A stretch of DNA of 64,000 nt, taken from contig NZ_JAJNMU010000007.1 in assembly GCF_022458865.1 (NCBI RefSeq), forward strand, positions 62,001-126,000, in the 5' to 3' direction. Under the pieces are notes generated by a model. That model did not search any database, was not told the origin of the DNA, and saw only the letters and a program-made list of their open reading frames with translations. Of this stretch, positions 34,187 to 42,989 are shown piece after piece (the first letter of the stretch is position 1; every line of letters starts with the position of its first letter). Source of the stretch: Paenibacillus periandrae. GTDB taxonomy: Bacteria > Bacillota > Bacilli > Paenibacillales > NBRC-103111. Made by a program: the position numbers and the translations under genes.

Positions 34187-36856
34187 ATGCAGCCATTACA
34201 AGTTATGCATTTAACATGCGAGTATCGCAGTAATCCTGTTGGAATTGATGTCATACAGCCAAGACTGGGCTGGAAGCTTGTTTCAGAACAACGCAATGTC
34301 AAGCAGAACGCCTATCAAATTCAGGTTGCCGCTGCTCCCGGGCTGTTCGATACTCAGCTCATTTGGGATACAGGCAAGGTCAACTCTGATCAATCCGTAC
34401 ATGTTGTGTATGAGGGAACTGCGCTTGAGTCGCGTACCCGATACGTGTACCGCATCCGGGTATGGAGCGAGCACGGTCAGCACAGCGATTGGAGTGAAAC
34501 CGCTTACTGGGAAACCGGCCTGCTGAATCCATCGGAATGGACAGCTGACTGGATTACAACCAGTATTCCGCGTGATCCCGAGCAAGCCGAGCCTATCGAC
34601 ATGTTTCGGACCGCTTTTCAGATTGATAGTCCGGTCAGCAGGGCAGTCATCTATGCTACCGCGTTGGGACTCTATGAGCTTAGCCTGAATGGCAATCGGG
34701 TTGGAGATGCACTGTTTACCCCTGGATGGACCAGTTATACAAGTCGGCTTCAATATCAAACCTATCCTGTGACCGAACTGCTAAAGAACGGAGATAATGC
34801 ACTTGGCATGATGGTGGCGGACGGCTGGTACAAGGGCAATTTGGGCTGGCAGACACAGCGCAACTGCTTTGGCAGCGAGCGGGCTGCACTGTTGCAGCTG
34901 CATATCACTTATGAGGATGGAAGCGAACAGATCATCAAGACAGGCGACGACTGGAAAGCATCTGAAGGCCCCATTCGTATGTCTGAGCTGTATCATGGAG
35001 AAACCTACGATGCCAGACTTGAAAAAAGCGGCTGGGATACATGGGATTACGACGATTCGGGCTGGAGCGGAACCACTGTGCGCGAGCATTCCAAAGAGAT
35101 TCTGATTGCCCAGGAAAATAATCCGGCGCGTATTGTTGAACGGCTCCAACCTATCGAGCTGATACGAACACCAGCTGGAGAAACGGTACTCGATATGGGG
35201 CAAAATATGGTCGGATGGATGCATATTTCTGTCGAAGGCGAGGCAGGCCATACCATCACCATACAGCACGCCGAGGTGCTTGATAAGGAAGGCAACTTCT
35301 ACACCGGTAATTTACGATCAGCCAAACAAACCAATGTTTATGTATGCAAGGGAGAAGGCGTGGAAACCTATGAGCCGCGCTTTACGTTTCAGGGATTCAG
35401 ATATGTGAAGCTCGAAGGTTATCCCGGAGAGCCGAAGCTTGAGCAGTTCACTGGTTGTGTAATCACCACAGACCTGGAGACGACCGGCCATTTTGAATGC
35501 TCAAATCCATTGATTAATCAGCTGCAGCACAATATTGTTTGGGGACAAATCGGAAATTTTCTCGATGTACCGACGGATTGCCCTCAACGGGATGAGCGGC
35601 TGGGCTGGACCGGAGATGCCCAGGTGTTCATCCGCACAGCGGCTTTTAACCGCAACGTAGCCCCCTTTTTCACCAAATGGGTTCGTGACCTGAAGGCAGA
35701 TCAATTCCCAGACGGTGGTGTCCCTCATGTGATTCCAGACGTGCTGCCACAGGATACTCATTCCTCCTCAGCCTGGGGCGACGCTGCCGTCATATGTCCA
35801 TGGACTGTGTATCTCAGCTATGGAGATAAGCGACTGCTGGCGGAGCAATATGACAGTATGAAGAGCTGGGTGGATTACATTCACAGCCAGGGCGACAACA
35901 CCTATTTGTGGAACAGCGGATTTCATTTTGGCGATTGGCTTGGACTCGATGCCAAGGAAAACAGCTATAAGGGAGCAACACCGAGCGATCTGATCGCCTC
36001 AGCCTTCTATGCTTATTCCACAAGCCTGCTTGTCCAAACCGCCAAAGTGCTTGGTAAATCAAGTGACGCTGCGACTTATGAGAGCTTGTACAGTAAAATC
36101 AAGGAGCAGTTCCGCAATGAGTTCGTGTCACCTGCCGGAAGACTATGCGCAGCTACACAAACCGCACATGTGCTTGCTCTGATGTTCGATCTGGTAGAAG
36201 GCGAGCAAAAGAAACGCATTGTCCGAACGTTGGTCGAGCTAATTGAGGAGAACAGCTTCCATCTGACAACCGGCTTCGTAGGTACGCCTTATCTATGCCA
36301 TGTATTATCCGAGAATGGACAGCATGATGTTGCCTTAAAGCTCGTTCTGCAGGAGAGCTATCCTTCCTGGCTGTATCCTGTGACGCAAGGTGCAACGACG
36401 ATGTGGGAGCATTGGGATGGCGTGAAGGCAGACGGTTCATTTTGGAGCGATGATATGAATTCCTTCAACCACTATGCGTATGGAGCCATCGGCGATTGGC
36501 TGTATCAGGTTGTCGCCGGGCTTGATACCGACCATCAGGCAACAGGCTACAAGCATATCAAGATTCGGCCGCGAGTCGGTCAAGGCTTTGAATACGCCAA
36601 GGCTTCGCTGGAGTCGATGTACGGAATGATTCATTCCGGCTGGGAACGGACCGAGCAAGGAGGATGGATCGTCAGCATTACCATCCCTGCCAATACAACT
36701 GCCGAGGTATACCTCCCGGATGCCCGGCTGGAGACACTGCGCGAGAGTGGGCATTCGATCTTCGAAGCCGAGGGCATCTATACCCGTCAGCAATCGGCAG
36801 ATGGTGTTACGATCACATTAGGCTCTGGAAGCTATCTATTCACAGCTAACCCGTAA
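34187..36856 (+). CDS. Alpha-L-rhamnosidase, GH78 family
   Basis: 889 residues, full length. N-terminal Fn3-like domain (SNPVGIDVIQPRLGWKL), beta-sandwich domains (about 140-430), (alpha/alpha)6 catalytic barrel (about 435-780) and a C-terminal beta domain. The likely general acid is Glu470 in CPQRDERLGWTGD and the likely base Glu741 in TMWEHWDG; both align with known GH78 residues. No signal peptide, so probably cytoplasmic. It is paralogous to the GH78 at the left edge but has RDER rather than RER at the acid motif. The partner AraC gene diverges upstream. No importer is adjacent, so substrate uptake must come from elsewhere. Confidence 0.95.
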   Translation: MQPLQVMHLTCEYRSNPVGIDVIQPRLGWKLVSEQRNVKQNAYQIQVAAAPGLFDTQLIWDTGKVNSDQSVHVVYEGTALESRTRYVYRIRVWSEHGQHSDWSETAYWETGLLNPSEWTADWITTSIPRDPEQAEPIDMFRTAFQIDSPVSRAVIYATALGLYELSLNGNRVGDALFTPGWTSYTSRLQYQTYPVTELLKNGDNALGMMVADGWYKGNLGWQTQRNCFGSERAALLQLHITYEDGSEQIIKTGDDWKASEGPIRMSELYHGETYDARLEKSGWDTWDYDDSGWSGTTVREHSKEILIAQENNPARIVERLQPIELIRTPAGETVLDMGQNMVGWMHISVEGEAGHTITIQHAEVLDKEGNFYTGNLRSAKQTNVYVCKGEGVETYEPRFTFQGFRYVKLEGYPGEPKLEQFTGCVITTDLETTGHFECSNPLINQLQHNIVWGQIGNFLDVPTDCPQRDERLGWTGDAQVFIRTAAFNRNVAPFFTKWVRDLKADQFPDGGVPHVIPDVLPQDTHSSSAWGDAAVICPWTVYLSYGDKRLLAEQYDSMKSWVDYIHSQGDNTYLWNSGFHFGDWLGLDAKENSYKGATPSDLIASAFYAYSTSLLVQTAKVLGKSSDAATYESLYSKIKEQFRNEFVSPAGRLCAATQTAHVLALMFDLVEGEQKKRIVRTLVELIEENSFHLTTGFVGTPYLCHVLSENGQHDVALKLVLQESYPSWLYPVTQGATTMWEHWDGVKADGSFWSDDMNSFNHYAYGAIGDWLYQVVAGLDTDHQATGYKHIKIRPRVGQGFEYAKASLESMYGMIHSGWERTEQGGWIVSITIPANTTAEVYLPDARLETLRESGHSIFEAEGIYTRQQSADGVTITLGSGSYLFTANP

Positions 36857-36864
36857 TACAATCA

Positions 36865-36906
36865 AAGGCCCGCTATTGCTGAGCTGATCAGCGGATAGCG
36901 GGCCTT
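36865..36906 (+). terminator. Hairpin terminator after GH78
   Basis: A perfect 12-bp stem, AAGGCCCGCTAT (36865-36876) with ATAGCGGGCCTT (36895-36906), begins 8 bases after the GH78 stop. The T run after it is short. Confidence 0.7.
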
Positions 36907-36998
36907 AACTTGGTTCATTTCAGTGAGCAATATGCAGGTTCTGCTGTACGTATCGAAGACAGTTCGGCACCTTACACCTCTACTCAGCCGTCGCAGGA

Positions 36999-38093
36999 TT
37001 ATGCAGCGCCTCTCTGCGGCTGTCTTTTGCTGCGCAATTTCAGCCATCTGACCACCTGACCATATAAGGAAACCAGCAGCCACGGAACGATCAAGCTGAG
37101 CAAAAATGCTGAGATCGTATACGCATGATAGTGCAGGATATTGCCAGTCGCATTCGTTACATGAGTGCGCCAATAACTGAGCAGCGCAGGATGCATCAGA
37201 TAAATGCCAAATGAAACAGCGCCCAATGAAATCAAGGCCTTGGAGAGCTTCGGAGCATACTGCAATATTTTGCGACCAATCCAGATAAAGCCCATCGCGG
37301 CAAACATCGGATACACATTAAAAATAATCGTATACCAGATGCCGGCAAAACGTATTTCACTGGATTGTTCAATCAGGAACATCCCCATAAAGCTGAGTCC
37401 GAGCAGCACACTTAATGGTAAAACCCAGCCAATGTGCCGCCCAATCCAGTTTACAAACGTTTGATAATGTACACCTATGTATCCACCCAAAGTGAACAAG
37501 CTGAAATATGTAACACATAATGAAGCAGAATGCTCAAATGGCGCAACCATATGCTCATACCAATAGGAAGCAGCCTGTACGGCTATCCCAATGATGACCA
37601 GACTGTTCATAAAGCCCTTCCAGAGCCGGCTCAGCCAGATTAATAACGGAAATACCAGATAGAACTGAACGATGATAACCATAAAATAAAGATGGTACGA
37701 CGCATCGGACCAAGGCAGCATACCAAGAAGCTCCTGCCAATCCCAATGCAGATTATCCGGATCATAGATCCATTGATTATATACATAATAAAACACACAC
37801 CACAGCAGGTAAGGAAACAGAATTTGTTTTACCCTTTTTAGATAAAAGGTAACGGCCTGCTTACCACTCCAATCATCGATATACCGATAAAACAATACCA
37901 ATCCACTTAAAAATATAAATAAAGGAACGGCAAAATTACTGAACTTGTTGATCCCTAAATACAGTGCCTGGGATGTCGAGCCTATGGGTATTTCAACTGT
38001 TGCTTCCGATGTCCCATGAATAACGAGAACAGCCAATATGGCAAAGGCTCTTACGATATCCAGTTCTATAAGCTTTGGTTTTTTTACTGTCAA
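36999..38093 (-). CDS. Acyltransferase 3 family membrane protein
   Basis: 364-residue integral membrane protein with about ten helices, of the family that moves acyl groups (such as acetyl or succinyl) onto cell-surface sugars. The family hallmark is the N-terminal RAFAILAVLVIHGTS, in which His acts in transfer, followed by FAVPLFIFLSGLVLFYR. It ends in a basic tail. An ATG at 38171 has no ribosome-binding site. The TTG at 38093, preceded by GGAGGGAAGG, starts just before helix 1 and is preferred. It stands alone and diverges from the DeoR operon. The acceptor is unknown. Confidence 0.85.
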   Translation of the reverse strand: MTVKKPKLIELDIVRAFAILAVLVIHGTSEATVEIPIGSTSQALYLGINKFSNFAVPLFIFLSGLVLFYRYIDDWSGKQAVTFYLKRVKQILFPYLLWCVFYYVYNQWIYDPDNLHWDWQELLGMLPWSDASYHLYFMVIIVQFYLVFPLLIWLSRLWKGFMNSLVIIGIAVQAASYWYEHMVAPFEHSASLCVTYFSLFTLGGYIGVHYQTFVNWIGRHIGWVLPLSVLLGLSFMGMFLIEQSSEIRFAGIWYTIIFNVYPMFAAMGFIWIGRKILQYAPKLSKALISLGAVSFGIYLMHPALLSYWRTHVTNATGNILHYHAYTISAFLLSLIVPWLLVSLYGQVVRWLKLRSKRQPQRGAA

Positions 38094-38207
38094 AATATTT
38101 GCCTTCCCTCCGATCCGTTGTATAAACGGACCTATTGCTAATGTTTGTTTATAGTGATCATCCTTAATCATACCACATGGAAGCGTTTATCAGATGTAAC
38201 TTTTTTG

Positions 38208-38283
38208 TAAAAACTTATATTTGCACATAAAAACTTATATTTACTTAAAATTAATTGATTTAAAATGCACAATTACTTATAAT
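38208..38283 (+). promoter_or_regulatory. DeoR-operon promoter with tandem upstream repeats
   Basis: TTGATT (38255-38260), a 17-bp spacer and TATAAT (38278-38283) form a good sigma-A promoter. Upstream, TAAAAACTTATATTT occurs twice exactly (38208-38222 and 38228-38242), 20 bp apart. Possible binding sites for the DeoR protein or for a regulator of the divergent acyltransferase. Confidence 0.65.
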
Positions 38284-38340
38284 CAACATAGAACATAATG
38301 ACCACTGCTAACCACACCCCATGGAAAAAGGAGGCTCAAC

Positions 38341-39117
38341 ATGTATCAGGAAGAGCGGTTGATCGGGATCATGGAATTTTTACAGGTCCATCACCGGGTC
38401 AGCATTGAAAATATATGCGAGCTGTTCGACATTTCACGAGACACCGCTCGCAGAGACATTATTAAGCTTGAGGAGCAGGGTCACATTCTCCGTACACGCG
38501 GCGGCGCTATCCTGCCTACGTTGTCCCGCACCATTGCTAACTACAATGAACGGCTTCACGATCAAGCGACTACGAATTCCAAAAGAGCTATCGGCCAGCT
38601 CGCCGCCTCTCTGCTGCTTGATGGTGATTACTTACTGCTAGACGCCTCTACAACCGTACAAAGCGCCGCCGAACAAATCCGTACGAAGGACCATGTTGTC
38701 GTCACGAATTCCATAGACATTGCCAGTATTCTCAATTACAAGGAAAACATTGCTGTCCATTTGCTTGGAGGAGTGCTTCATCCAGAGCATCGCTTCATAT
38801 ACGGAGCCAGAGCGCTAAGCAATCTCAAGGATTATCACGTACACAAGCTGCTGCTCGGAACGTGTGCAATTACTGAAGATGGCATTACAGACCCTTATGA
38901 GGAAGAAGGCTATATCACCAAGGAAATGATGCGCCGCAGCGATCAGGTCATATTGCTCGCCGACCATACCAAATTTGGTAAAAAGCATTTTCACCGAATC
39001 TCGGGACTCGATCGCATCGATATTCTCATCACCGATCGCGAGCCAGAGGATGCCATGAAGGAAACCTTGCTTAAGCACCAGATCGACATCATGATTGCCA
39101 AAGGAGATACAGATTGA
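38341..39117 (+). CDS. DeoR/GlpR family transcriptional regulator
   Basis: 258 residues: N-terminal winged helix (about 18-55, SIENICELFDISRDTARRDI followed by LRTRGGA) and a DeoR C-terminal sensor domain (about 75-235) that in this family binds phosphorylated sugars. AAGGAGG precedes the ATG. It is the first gene of a three-gene operon: its TGA overlaps the start of the HAD gene. It most likely represses this operon until a sugar phosphate accumulates. Confidence 0.93.
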   Translation: MYQEERLIGIMEFLQVHHRVSIENICELFDISRDTARRDIIKLEEQGHILRTRGGAILPTLSRTIANYNERLHDQATTNSKRAIGQLAASLLLDGDYLLLDASTTVQSAAEQIRTKDHVVVTNSIDIASILNYKENIAVHLLGGVLHPEHRFIYGARALSNLKDYHVHKLLLGTCAITEDGITDPYEEEGYITKEMMRRSDQVILLADHTKFGKKHFHRISGLDRIDILITDREPEDAMKETLLKHQIDIMIAKGDTD

Positions 39118-39935
39118 TGATCAAATTAATAGTCAGTGATTTAGATGGAACTCTTTTGAAAACAGGCCACCATATCCAGCCTGAGGATCGTGCAGCTATT
39201 CACAACGCTATTGCGAGCGGGATTACGGTCAGCTTTGCGTCCGGGCGTATGCACCCGGAAATTGTTCATGTCATCCAGGAACTCGGAATAGCTGCACATT
39301 CGGTTTCGCAAAATGGCGCCTTTGTTCACACTATAGATCAGCAGCTTATACAGCAGGACACCTTTGAAACTTCACTCATTCGACAACTCGCACTGGCTGC
39401 TGAGGGTACAGCTCTATATCCGGTTATGTGCACTCCTGATTATTATTTCGTTACAGAGATGAATGACGGCTACGCTGCCATAGAAACGAATCTATTGGCC
39501 CCGCTTCGTGTCATACCACATGCCATTGAGGCACTTGGCAGTGAGCTGTTATGCTGCAAAATATCATTTATTGGTGAGATGGAGCAGCTGATTATGCTTC
39601 AGCAGCAGGTTGTATCCGTTCATGGAGACAAGATTGATGCCTATATTTCCGATGTGAACTGTATGGACGTGATGCCCCGCCATGTTTCCAAAGGTGCAGG
39701 CTTACAGACGCTGCTGTCGCATACCGGTATACGTGCAGATGAAACCATCTGTATCGGCGATTCTTTTAACGATATCCCGATGTTCGGTGTTATCCCTCAC
39801 AGCTTCGCAATCAGCTCAAGTCACCCTGAAGTTCAGGCTCGCGCAGCGTACGTTGTGGATAGTGTAGCGGAGGCTATTGCCTGGGCATTTCAATTGAACA
39901 CAAACAATACGGACACGAAAGCGAATCTTACATGA
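39117..39935 (+). CDS. HAD-superfamily phosphatase, Cof type
   Basis: 272 residues. Motif I is SDLDGTLL (nucleophile and acid Asp), followed by a Cof-type cap domain and the C-terminal motif CIGDSFNDIPMF. Such enzymes dephosphorylate sugar phosphates or related metabolites in the cytoplasm. The ATG at 39117 overlaps the DeoR stop by one base, 10 bases after AAAGGAG; a TTG one codon earlier is possible. The gene overlaps the MFS gene by 4 bases. With DeoR and MFS it suggests sensing, dephosphorylation and transport of one sugar. Confidence 0.92.
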   Translation: MIKLIVSDLDGTLLKTGHHIQPEDRAAIHNAIASGITVSFASGRMHPEIVHVIQELGIAAHSVSQNGAFVHTIDQQLIQQDTFETSLIRQLALAAEGTALYPVMCTPDYYFVTEMNDGYAAIETNLLAPLRVIPHAIEALGSELLCCKISFIGEMEQLIMLQQQVVSVHGDKIDAYISDVNCMDVMPRHVSKGAGLQTLLSHTGIRADETICIGDSFNDIPMFGVIPHSFAISSSHPEVQARAAYVVDSVAEAIAWAFQLNTNNTDTKANLT

Positions 39936-41134
39936 AGCGATTAATCTGGATTTGCTGCTGCTTTTATTTACTCATTGGAATTACTTCGGTCGTGATTGCT
40001 GCACTTTTACCTGAACTCCTTTCCCACTATGGGCGCAATTATGCCGATGGTGGCAATCTTATATTTGCTCAATTTTGCGGATTTTTATTAGGGGTGCTTA
40101 CCCAGCCACTGTTGTCCAAAAAGTTCGGACGGTCCCATATGCTGTCCTTTACGTTATGGTTTATATTTGTCGGGTTTATCGTGATTGCCATACTTCCACC
40201 ATGGTCGATTGTGTTGTGCTTTATACCCTTGGTCGGATTCGGCTCGGGAATTATTGAATCCACCATAGGAGCAATGATCATAGATGCGGTAAAAGATCGA
40301 ACAGCCGTAGCTTTAAGCCGGTTGGAGGTGTTTTACGGGGTTGGAGCGTTATCGATGCCGATTCTAATCAGCATTCTGATTGCTTCCGGCTATTGGAAAA
40401 TAAGCTTCTACGCTACCTGCTTGTTCGCACTGCTTCTGGCATGGGCCTGGTCGCGATTTACATCCACACATGGACAACTTTTAATTAACAAAAAGAGTAT
40501 TGAAAAGCATATCGCAGTGTCTACCGTTAACCGTGGATTTGTACCTCTGGTTATGGTTAGCACTTGCATCCTGTTGTTTTTCGTTTATGTTGGTCTGGAG
40601 ATGAGTCTTGTTAATTTCCTGCCTTCTATTTTACTGGAAACGATGAAGCTGGACGCCGCGTTTGCTGCGCTTAGTGTCAGCTTTTATTGGGGAGCTATGA
40701 TTGTCGGCAGACTCGTATGTGGGTTGTTAGCCGAGAAATTCGGGTATCCGCGATATTTGCTATGGAGCACCCTCGGCACCTTCATCGTGCTGATCTGCTT
40801 CCTGTTCGTCACAACAGCTTGGGCCGCATTCGCAGTGATTACATTAATGGGACTCTTAATGTCCGGATTGTTCGCAATTGCACTCATTTACTCCAACAGT
40901 CTGTTTCCCGGACGAACGGAACAAACCACAAGCAAGCTGATCGCTGCCAGTGGCCTTGGCGGGGCCTGCATGTCATGGCTGACAGGCAGGTTTATGGAGC
41001 AGACGTCCATCACCATGACACTATATTTTCTCGTTGGACTGTCAGGTTTGATGATGCTGCTGATTGTGATTATGATGAGAATGAGGCCTGTTCAAGCGAC
41101 ATCTGCTGCCTCCACCGCAGAGAGCTTGAGCTAG
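39932..41134 (+). CDS. MFS transporter
   Basis: 400 residues, about 12 predicted membrane helices in two halves joined by a polar loop (near STHGQLLINKKSIEKH). The first half has the sequence KKFGRSHMLSF at the A-motif position and the second has EKFGYPRYLLWS at the matching place. The start overlaps the HAD stop by 4 bases (ATGA). It is the last gene of the DeoR operon, followed by a strong terminator. Substrate and direction unknown; sugar efflux or uptake is inferred from context. Confidence 0.92.
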   Translation: MKRLIWICCCFYLLIGITSVVIAALLPELLSHYGRNYADGGNLIFAQFCGFLLGVLTQPLLSKKFGRSHMLSFTLWFIFVGFIVIAILPPWSIVLCFIPLVGFGSGIIESTIGAMIIDAVKDRTAVALSRLEVFYGVGALSMPILISILIASGYWKISFYATCLFALLLAWAWSRFTSTHGQLLINKKSIEKHIAVSTVNRGFVPLVMVSTCILLFFVYVGLEMSLVNFLPSILLETMKLDAAFAALSVSFYWGAMIVGRLVCGLLAEKFGYPRYLLWSTLGTFIVLICFLFVTTAWAAFAVITLMGLLMSGLFAIALIYSNSLFPGRTEQTTSKLIAASGLGGACMSWLTGRFMEQTSITMTLYFLVGLSGLMMLLIVIMMRMRPVQATSAASTAESLS

Positions 41135-41151
41135 ACCAAGCACACCAAATA

Positions 41152-41187
41152 ACGCCACGCTTGCTCTTCTTGAGCAAAACGTGGCGT
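41152..41187 (+). terminator. Strong terminator of the DeoR operon
   Basis: Stacked stems ACGCCACG/CGTGGCGT and TTGCTC/GAGCAA around a TTCTT loop, followed by ATTTATTTA. It begins 17 bases after the MFS stop. Confidence 0.85.
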
Positions 41188-41248
41188 ATTTATTTATGTA
41201 AAGGTACCTATTTTAACTTCCTCTGTTCATTCATAACTCGTTTGCATT

Positions 41249-41881
41249 TCACTCATAGGTCGCTCCTCCTGTCGTGCCGTCAGGATATACATAATGCGTA
41301 ACTACTTTGCCTGACTTGGCATGCTTGTACCATAGCTCGATGGCATCCACCCTTCCATCCTCTGTCCAATATACTATCAGTTGGGCGCCCACTTCACCTT
41401 GTTCCAGCGCTTTACTATCTATCGCCAGCCCTTGATACTTATAATCTGCTGACGGGGAAAAATCATACCTCCAAGCCGCTCGCTGATTTTTGTCATTTGT
41501 TCTCTCAAGCGTTGACGGACCAAGAAGCTTCTTCACATGCTGTTCATCATTTCCTATATGTAAGCGATATTGGATTTCCCACACTTTGTTCATGATTTCA
41601 TCTTCGTTCACGGGCTTATCCATAATAGAAATGACTTTGCCGAGTTCAATACTGTTAATGTATCTGACCCCCATTCCAAGACTTTCTGCCACAAATCGAA
41701 TGGGTACATAAGCATGTCCTTTATAATTTAATGCTGCATATTCGTTGTCTAATTTCTTATCCTGACCATTCAATTCAAACCCGACAGGAAACAAATAGGC
41801 TTGAATGGTGTCCGATGCGTAGGCGGCAGTCGAAGCCATTACAACACTACCGCATACCAAACCAAGAAAGAATTGTTTCAA
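41249..41881 (-). CDS. Secreted protein with a copper-amine-oxidase-type stalk domain
   Basis: 210 residues. A signal peptide is evident (MKQFFLGLVCGSVVMASTAAYASD, likely cut after YAS). The mature N-terminus has the stalk-domain pattern YPVPIRFVAESLGMGV, seen here as HAYVPIRFVAESLGMGVRY, common in Paenibacillus surface proteins. The C-terminal half, with VKKLLGPST and YVYPDG, is less familiar. It is predicted to be exported, perhaps wall-associated. It diverges from the gene at 41989. The enzyme activity of true amine oxidases is not implied. Confidence 0.82.
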   Translation of the reverse strand: MKQFFLGLVCGSVVMASTAAYASDTIQAYLFPVGFELNGQDKKLDNEYAALNYKGHAYVPIRFVAESLGMGVRYINSIELGKVISIMDKPVNEDEIMNKVWEIQYRLHIGNDEQHVKKLLGPSTLERTNDKNQRAAWRYDFSPSADYKYQGLAIDSKALEQGEVGAQLIVYWTEDGRVDAIELWYKHAKSGKVVTHYVYPDGTTGGATYE

Positions 41882-41914
41882 CCCGAATCCCCCTTAAAAT
41901 CAGAAAAACAATGC

Positions 41915-41942
41915 TTGCATTTCTTATAATTCCCAGTATAAT
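41915..41942 (+). promoter_or_regulatory. Sigma-A-type promoter
   Basis: TTGCAT (41915-41920), a 16-bp spacer and TATAAT (41937-41942), 46 bases before the ATG at 41989. Confidence 0.65.
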
Positions 41943-41988
41943 ACTAGGTATAAGAACATTAAAGATTCGAAATGGAGTGTTGATCCTT

Positions 41989-42330
41989 ATGACGACCCCA
42001 ATACTAACGAAATTAACCCAAGCGTGGGTAGATGATTATCTCGATCTCTACAATTACGCCAAACATATAGGTGATACAGATTGGCAGCAGCAAATCATAG
42101 AAGCATTAAGTCAGAAAGACATTATAATCCAAAATCAGGTACAAGAAATGCAGGAGAAGCTTAAGCAGGATCTATGGAAAATGTTTGATGCTGTGAACCG
42201 TAATATGCTGCAAATCTATGAGGAGTTACGTAAAAGTCAGGATATTAAGCAGGTAGAGGATTTAAGAAAGCAAGTGTGGGAGTTAAAATCACAGCGGATT
42301 GATATTTCAAGAAAAATCAGAAGAAGTTAA
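41989..42330 (+). CDS. Small hypothetical coiled-coil protein
   Basis: 113 residues, highly charged and almost wholly helical by eye. A likely coiled coil runs from about residue 45 to the end (VQEMQEKLKQDLWKMFDAVN, EDLRKQVWELKSQRIDISRK). No membrane segment or signal peptide. The ATG at 41989 follows GGAGTG and a good promoter; starts further upstream in this frame overlap the divergent gene and lack such signals. Family and function not recognised. Confidence 0.7.
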   Translation: MTTPILTKLTQAWVDDYLDLYNYAKHIGDTDWQQQIIEALSQKDIIIQNQVQEMQEKLKQDLWKMFDAVNRNMLQIYEELRKSQDIKQVEDLRKQVWELKSQRIDISRKIRRS

Positions 42331-42470
42331 TCGAGTTACACAGCGAGGTCATTAATAGTGGCATGCAGACGACCGCTCTGCCAGTGGGATGGAACGAAGG
42401 GCTAGCAGTGAACTGCAAAGCCAGCGGAAATCAATAGCATGCAGCTATCTGCTCTGCTCTTACTTATGAT

Positions 42471-42498
42471 AACATATTCATTGGCTGATGAATATGTT
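42471..42498. terminator. Hairpin after the Met-rich gene
   Basis: A perfect 11-bp inverted repeat, AACATATTCAT and ATGAATATGTT, around TGGCTG, 9 bases beyond the stop of the minus-strand Met-rich gene. No T run follows, so its role in termination is uncertain. The remainder of 42331-42470 shows no gene. Confidence 0.45.
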
Positions 42499-42507
42499 GT
42501 CCATGAT

Positions 42508-42723
42508 TTACATTGAAGTTTGTTTCATTTCACGCATCATGTTCATCATCATGGTCATCATCTCGTCACACTCTTGCATTTTGGACATCATCATGCTTGT
42601 ATCCATATCCTGCATCATGTTCATCTCGGACATCTTGTCCATCATCATTTTCATGGATTTCATTTTACACATCATGTCTTCCATACACATACCCATCATC
42701 ATTTCCATACACATTTTTTCCAT
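42508..42723 (-). CDS. Extremely methionine-rich small protein
   Basis: 71 residues, of which 33 are Met (46 percent) by my count, with four Cys and many Lys, Glu and Asp. Examples are MEKMCMEMMMGMCMEDMMC and MMTMMMNMMREMK. There is no signal peptide and no membrane helix. The ATG has GGGAGA 8-9 bases upstream and the gene is followed by a hairpin. Met and Cys clusters of this kind bind Cu(I) or other soft metals, or could act as an oxidant sink; both are inference. The opposite strand reads His-rich over the same stretch, simply because ATG reads CAT on the other strand. Family not recognised. Confidence 0.75.
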   Translation of the reverse strand: MEKMCMEMMMGMCMEDMMCKMKSMKMMMDKMSEMNMMQDMDTSMMMSKMQECDEMMTMMMNMMREMKQTSM

Positions 42724-42891
42724 ATTAGATATCTCCCTTCAATTATGTATTACCAATTATTAGGCACTTCTGTACAATACTATATTTCACCTAATAAATC
42801 AATAACTTTCTTGATTTATTAGAATTCGTATGATATGATGAATTATTTAATTCTTATTAATCATATAGGATTTAGCAATCTAGTAGACATA

Positions 42892-42925
42892 AAAAAACGT
42901 GAGCGGAACTCAACTCACGTTTTTT
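42892..42925 (-). terminator. Strong terminator of the LTA-synthase-like gene
   Basis: AAAAAACGTGAG (42892-42903) and CTCACGTTTTTT (42914-42925) form a perfect 12-bp stem with flanking A and T runs, so it can work in both directions. It lies 65 bases after the minus-strand stop. Confidence 0.9.
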
Positions 42926-42989
42926 CGTATGCTTTTATCTTACTTTTAACTACGATTTTTCGCTGTTGCTGTTATTGAATTCTCTCTAT

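Noticed and set aside
42520..42822. Histidine-rich plus-strand reading frame across the Met-rich gene
   Set aside because: ATG read on the other strand is CAT (His), so a Met-rich gene automatically gives a His-rich antisense frame. It has a TTG start and no convincing ribosome-binding site.
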